Source: Paenibacillus marchantiophytorum (GTDB lineage Bacteria > Bacillota > Bacilli > Paenibacillales > NBRC-103111). Taken from it: DNA of 64,000 bases. Of this stretch, positions 61,718-64,000 are shown piece by piece. Within the stretch, counting starts at the first letter, position 1, and every line of letters begins with the position of its first letter. Position numbers and translations under genes: made by a program. The notes below the pieces were generated by a model, which made no database searches, was not told the DNA's origin, and saw only the letters and a program-made list of their open reading frames with translations. Where the stretch lies: contig NZ_BMHE01000003.1 in the NCBI RefSeq assembly GCF_014640555.1, forward strand, positions 286,295-350,294. Reading direction: 5' to 3'.

Positions 61718-62389
61718 ATGACGAACCATTCTCATCTTCAATCCCGATTTATCCTCGCATCCGATCCGTCTGTACAAGAACTTGTTTACCCATTGCCAGA
61801 AACCTGGTGGAGTCGTCCTTATGAATATGCTTGGTGCACATCGTTCATGAATGAACATGATATTGCCTTGGATGCTGCATGCGGAGTGCCTCATCCCTTC
61901 AAATTCGCCCTAGGTCAGCGATGCCAAGAAGCTTATGCCTGTGATTGGGATGCGCGAATTCATTCCGAGCAAAGTATATTGGATGCTGTGCGAACCGAGA
62001 TCAACGAAGAGGCTGTTGAGCTAATAAAAGCTATTGATTACAAGCGGACCAGGTTCACTCAATCCAGCATTACACACCTGCCCTATGCGGATGATTTTTT
62101 CGATAAAATCTATTGTATTTCTGTCGTGGAACATATGGATCTCACGGACATGCGGCTTGCTCTGAAAGAATTTAGAAGAACTCTGAAAGCTGATGGTTAT
62201 CTCCTGCTTACGTTAGACTTTCCGACTATCGACTTAACGATGTTTCGCACATTGGTGCAGGAGACAGGGCTTGCTTTTGCCTATGATGCGCAATTCGAGC
62301 TTCCCGCAGATGCGCTTTACAACGATATCTGGGGACGGTTATATTGCTTCCGCGCGGTTTTGAAGAGAAACACATCAGCCCAGGAGTGA
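61718..62389 (+). CDS. Class I SAM-dependent methyltransferase
   Basis: A 223-residue methyltransferase. The first motif is ALDAACGVPHPFKFALGQ (an unusual DAACG-x-PHP), then AYACDWDARI. Later come SSITHLPYADDFFDKIYCIS and VVEHMDLTDM, typical of type 11 methyltransferases, and LKADGYLLLTLDFP. The substrate is unknown. It is convergent with the radical SAM genes and shares a terminator with them. The RBS is GAGGAGG. Confidence 0.82.
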   Translation: MTNHSHLQSRFILASDPSVQELVYPLPETWWSRPYEYAWCTSFMNEHDIALDAACGVPHPFKFALGQRCQEAYACDWDARIHSEQSILDAVRTEINEEAVELIKAIDYKRTRFTQSSITHLPYADDFFDKIYCISVVEHMDLTDMRLALKEFRRTLKADGYLLLTLDFPTIDLTMFRTLVQETGLAFAYDAQFELPADALYNDIWGRLYCFRAVLKRNTSAQE

Positions 62390-62430
62390 TATTGGGTTTC
62401 AGAATCAACTTCCCGCTGATCACGAACAAA

Positions 62431-62461
62431 CCAAGCCCCCCTTACCAATAAGGGTGCTTGG
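62431..62461. terminator. Terminator between convergent genes
   Basis: Stem CCAAGC-CC-CCCTTA / TAAGGG-T-GCTTGG with a 4-nt loop and no long T-run. It lies between the stops of the methyltransferase and radical SAM genes and could serve both. Confidence 0.65.
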
Positions 62462-62469
62462 CTTGTCAT

Positions 62470-63324
62470 CTATCCGTTTGCGATACGCTCCAACAAATGA
62501 TCCCCATACACGCGGCTCAGCGCCAACTCCGGCATATGAATATAACCGATGTAACAATCACAGCAGTTCATTCTGCACGGCCTGTCTGCGGACAGGCCTT
62601 CCAGACCATCACGGTAGAGATGGCCAATTACCGTGCGATCCTTGTAACACCGTTTTACGATACCAGCGCCTTGCACGTAGAAAACATCTTTTCCCGTCGA
62701 GCAGGGACTGCCCTGGCTGCCATAATCCACAGCATTCCGCTCAAAATGAGGATCGATTTCACGTAAAAAAGCGATATCGGCAGCCGTGTAATAGTCTTTT
62801 TTATCCTTAAAGGCATTTACCCACATGTACACATCTGTTGGCAAACCTTGCCGCAGTGAAGCTAGTGCAGAGAAAGCGCTTTTCACACCAACTGAACCCA
62901 CACTAAAAGGAAGCCCGCGTCGATGCAATTCTGAACATTGGTTCAGAAAAGAGGCCTCATCCACTTGCCCAGGATGATAGGATGCCCAGAAGGCGGCATT
63001 CTTCGGATTCAAGTCATCCGTCCAGTCCAGCTTTGCCGACAAATTCGTTTGGATCGCCACTTTGTCAACATGGGGCATCTGAGACAGCTCAATCATGGCT
63101 TCTCGATACCAGCGATGAACCAGTCCTTCACCGTAAGGATTAAAAAATAGAGCAAGACGATGCCCCTCTCTCTCCTGCGCTTTAACCCAATTAACAAACG
63201 TGAGAAGTTGAGAACGATCTTTGGCCAAAGTTGCGGCATTGTCTTTATTCTTGCTAAATGGACAGTACGGACAATCATAATTACAAGAGGACAAGCTGCC
63301 TCTGTAATAAATGGTTGCTCTCAT
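62470..63324 (-). CDS. STM4011-like radical SAM protein
   Basis: A 284-residue radical SAM protein. The [4Fe-4S]/SAM site is CNYDCPYCPF (C-x3-C-x2-C, residues 14-21). The body has ALFFNPYGEGLVH and DKVAIQTNLSAKLDW, and the C-terminus has RPCRMNCCDCYIGYIHMP, a second cysteine cluster that may hold an auxiliary cluster. It resembles the STM4011 family, which in other genomes lies next to STM4012-STM4015 genes of unknown function. The ATG overlaps the STM4012-like stop by 4 nt. The longer frame to 63375 was rejected because of that overlap. Confidence 0.82.
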   Translation of the reverse strand: MRATIYYRGSLSSCNYDCPYCPFSKNKDNAATLAKDRSQLLTFVNWVKAQEREGHRLALFFNPYGEGLVHRWYREAMIELSQMPHVDKVAIQTNLSAKLDWTDDLNPKNAAFWASYHPGQVDEASFLNQCSELHRRGLPFSVGSVGVKSAFSALASLRQGLPTDVYMWVNAFKDKKDYYTAADIAFLREIDPHFERNAVDYGSQGSPCSTGKDVFYVQGAGIVKRCYKDRTVIGHLYRDGLEGLSADRPCRMNCCDCYIGYIHMPELALSRVYGDHLLERIANG

Positions 63325-64000
63325 ACGAATACATACCCTTCCATGCGTTCCTTCACTTCTGGAGAAATGAACCAATCACCGATCGCATCCGAATACGCTA
63401 AACCTTCATCCGTCAGTCGCAATATACCTTCTGTCTTCGTCGCAAAACCATTTTCCAGCAATGGGTGAAGGTCCGGGTAATCCTCCAAAGCTTGACTAGC
63501 GAAGCGTTCAACGTAACTTGAAAGCTCCAATCCTTCTGTATGCAATATGGCTTTGAGGATAAATCGGCGCTGTTGCTCCGCTTTATTCAACTGATAGCCG
63601 TAGTCCGCTCTATCATGGCGCTCGGCAGCGACATAATCGGCAATAATACTTGCCGTAGCTTGGCGATCCACGGCGTACCGTGAAGCATAATGGAGCTCAC
63701 GGGTGTACGAGCGTGCGCCGCAGCCTAAACCAACCATCCCGTCTTCCTGACAGCCATACGGCAGCAATTGCTTGGCCGAAGAGACAGTTGGTTTAGCGAA
63801 TCGGCGCATGGAATGCTGGATATATCCCGCTTCTCGCAAACGATCGCGCGCAGCCAAATAACAGTCCATTCGAAGATCAGCACCAACACGGCGAATATCT
63901 TCAGGTTTAACAATGGTTTGCTCACGTGTATATAAGGGATAGATGAACACTTCTTCCGGTTCATAAGCCAGTGTTCGCTCAACAGAATACAGCCAAGTGG
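63321..64000 (-). CDS. STM4012-like radical SAM protein (3' part, cut by window end)
   Basis: The last 226 codons of a protein that continues beyond the window. LAYEPEEVFIYPLYTREQTI near its visible start is like HemN-type radical SAM enzymes after their core, followed by GYIQHSMRRFAK and VGLGCGARSYTRELHYASRY (a HemN-like GxGA-S element). The rest is a winged-helix-like C-terminal domain (LLENGFATKTEGILRLTDEG). The radical SAM CxxxCxxC motif must lie outside the window. It is co-translated with the STM4011-like gene. ATG 63950 is only an internal methionine. Confidence 0.75.
   Translation of the reverse strand, partial: TWLYSVERTLAYEPEEVFIYPLYTREQTIVKPEDIRRVGADLRMDCYLAARDRLREAGYIQHSMRRFAKPTVSSAKQLLPYGCQEDGMVGLGCGARSYTRELHYASRYAVDRQATASIIADYVAAERHDRADYGYQLNKAEQQRRFILKAILHTEGLELSSYVERFASQALEDYPDLHPLLENGFATKTEGILRLTDEGLAYSDAIGDWFISPEVKERMEGYVFV

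Overview
The window looks like a chromosomal segment of a Paenibacillus-type Bacillota. The evidence is strong AAGGAGG-like ribosome binding sites, a T-box leader in front of thrS, YesM/YesN-type two-component proteins, LplB/LplC-type sugar permeases, many Gfo/Idh/MocA oxidoreductases, an LTA-synthase family enzyme and a moderate GC content. This is inferred from gene content; no rRNA or tRNA gene was seen.

Region 1 (1-2.9 kb) holds an MBL-fold hydrolase and a stretch of decayed genes: remnants of a MOSC/YiiM protein, a LysR regulator, a cysteine desulfurase and glyA, each trimmed by deletions. Region 2 (2.9-10.6 kb) has an LTA-synthase family enzyme and a LacI-controlled sugar operon (binding protein, two permeases, Gfo/Idh dehydrogenase) with a perfect 20-bp operator. 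Region 3 (10.6-25.3 kb) is mostly housekeeping and stress genes: a NIF3 protein, cidR/cidAB, LtrA, PhnA, rhodanese-PhzF, an O-methyltransferase, a HAD nucleotidase, a Nudix hydrolase, and an ABC exporter with a divergent TetR gene.

Region 4 (27-47.4 kb) is carbohydrate metabolism. It includes a deacetylase overlapping a Gfo/Idh gene. It also has a histidine kinase whose operon has a binding protein but no permeases. A divergent operon encodes a flavoprotein, a Gfo/Idh enzyme and a secreted 1053-residue glycosidase-like protein. Finally there is a binding-protein/permease operon with a response regulator but no kinase. The two halves of the signalling and transport machinery seem to be split about 14 kb apart and may work together.

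Region 5 (47.5-57.6 kb) is the most unusual. It has a lone nicotianamine-synthase-like gene and two operons that share one sulfonate/nitrate-type ABC transporter: one binding protein, one ATPase and two different permeases. Each operon also carries its own copy of an AprA/FrdA-like flavoprotein plus a two-cluster ferredoxin. A MarR gene with a 26-bp palindromic operator lies between them. Both operons share an upstream element, and both have a terminator in the untranslated leader. I infer an uptake and reduction system for an organosulfur (or related) compound; the substrate is unknown.

Region 6 (57.6-64 kb) has a TIM-barrel isomerase, a 12-copy GGTT microsatellite, a GNAT acetyltransferase, thrS with its T-box, a methyltransferase and the start of an STM4011/STM4012-type radical SAM cluster, cut by the window end.

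A dispersed intergenic repeat family links the regions. Five copies or partial copies lie at about 0.2, 14.2, 26.1, 40.2 and 57.1 kb. They are built from inverted copies of a motif like ATAGCGGATCGTAGTTCCCT. Two of them carry broken IS91-type transposase fragments.
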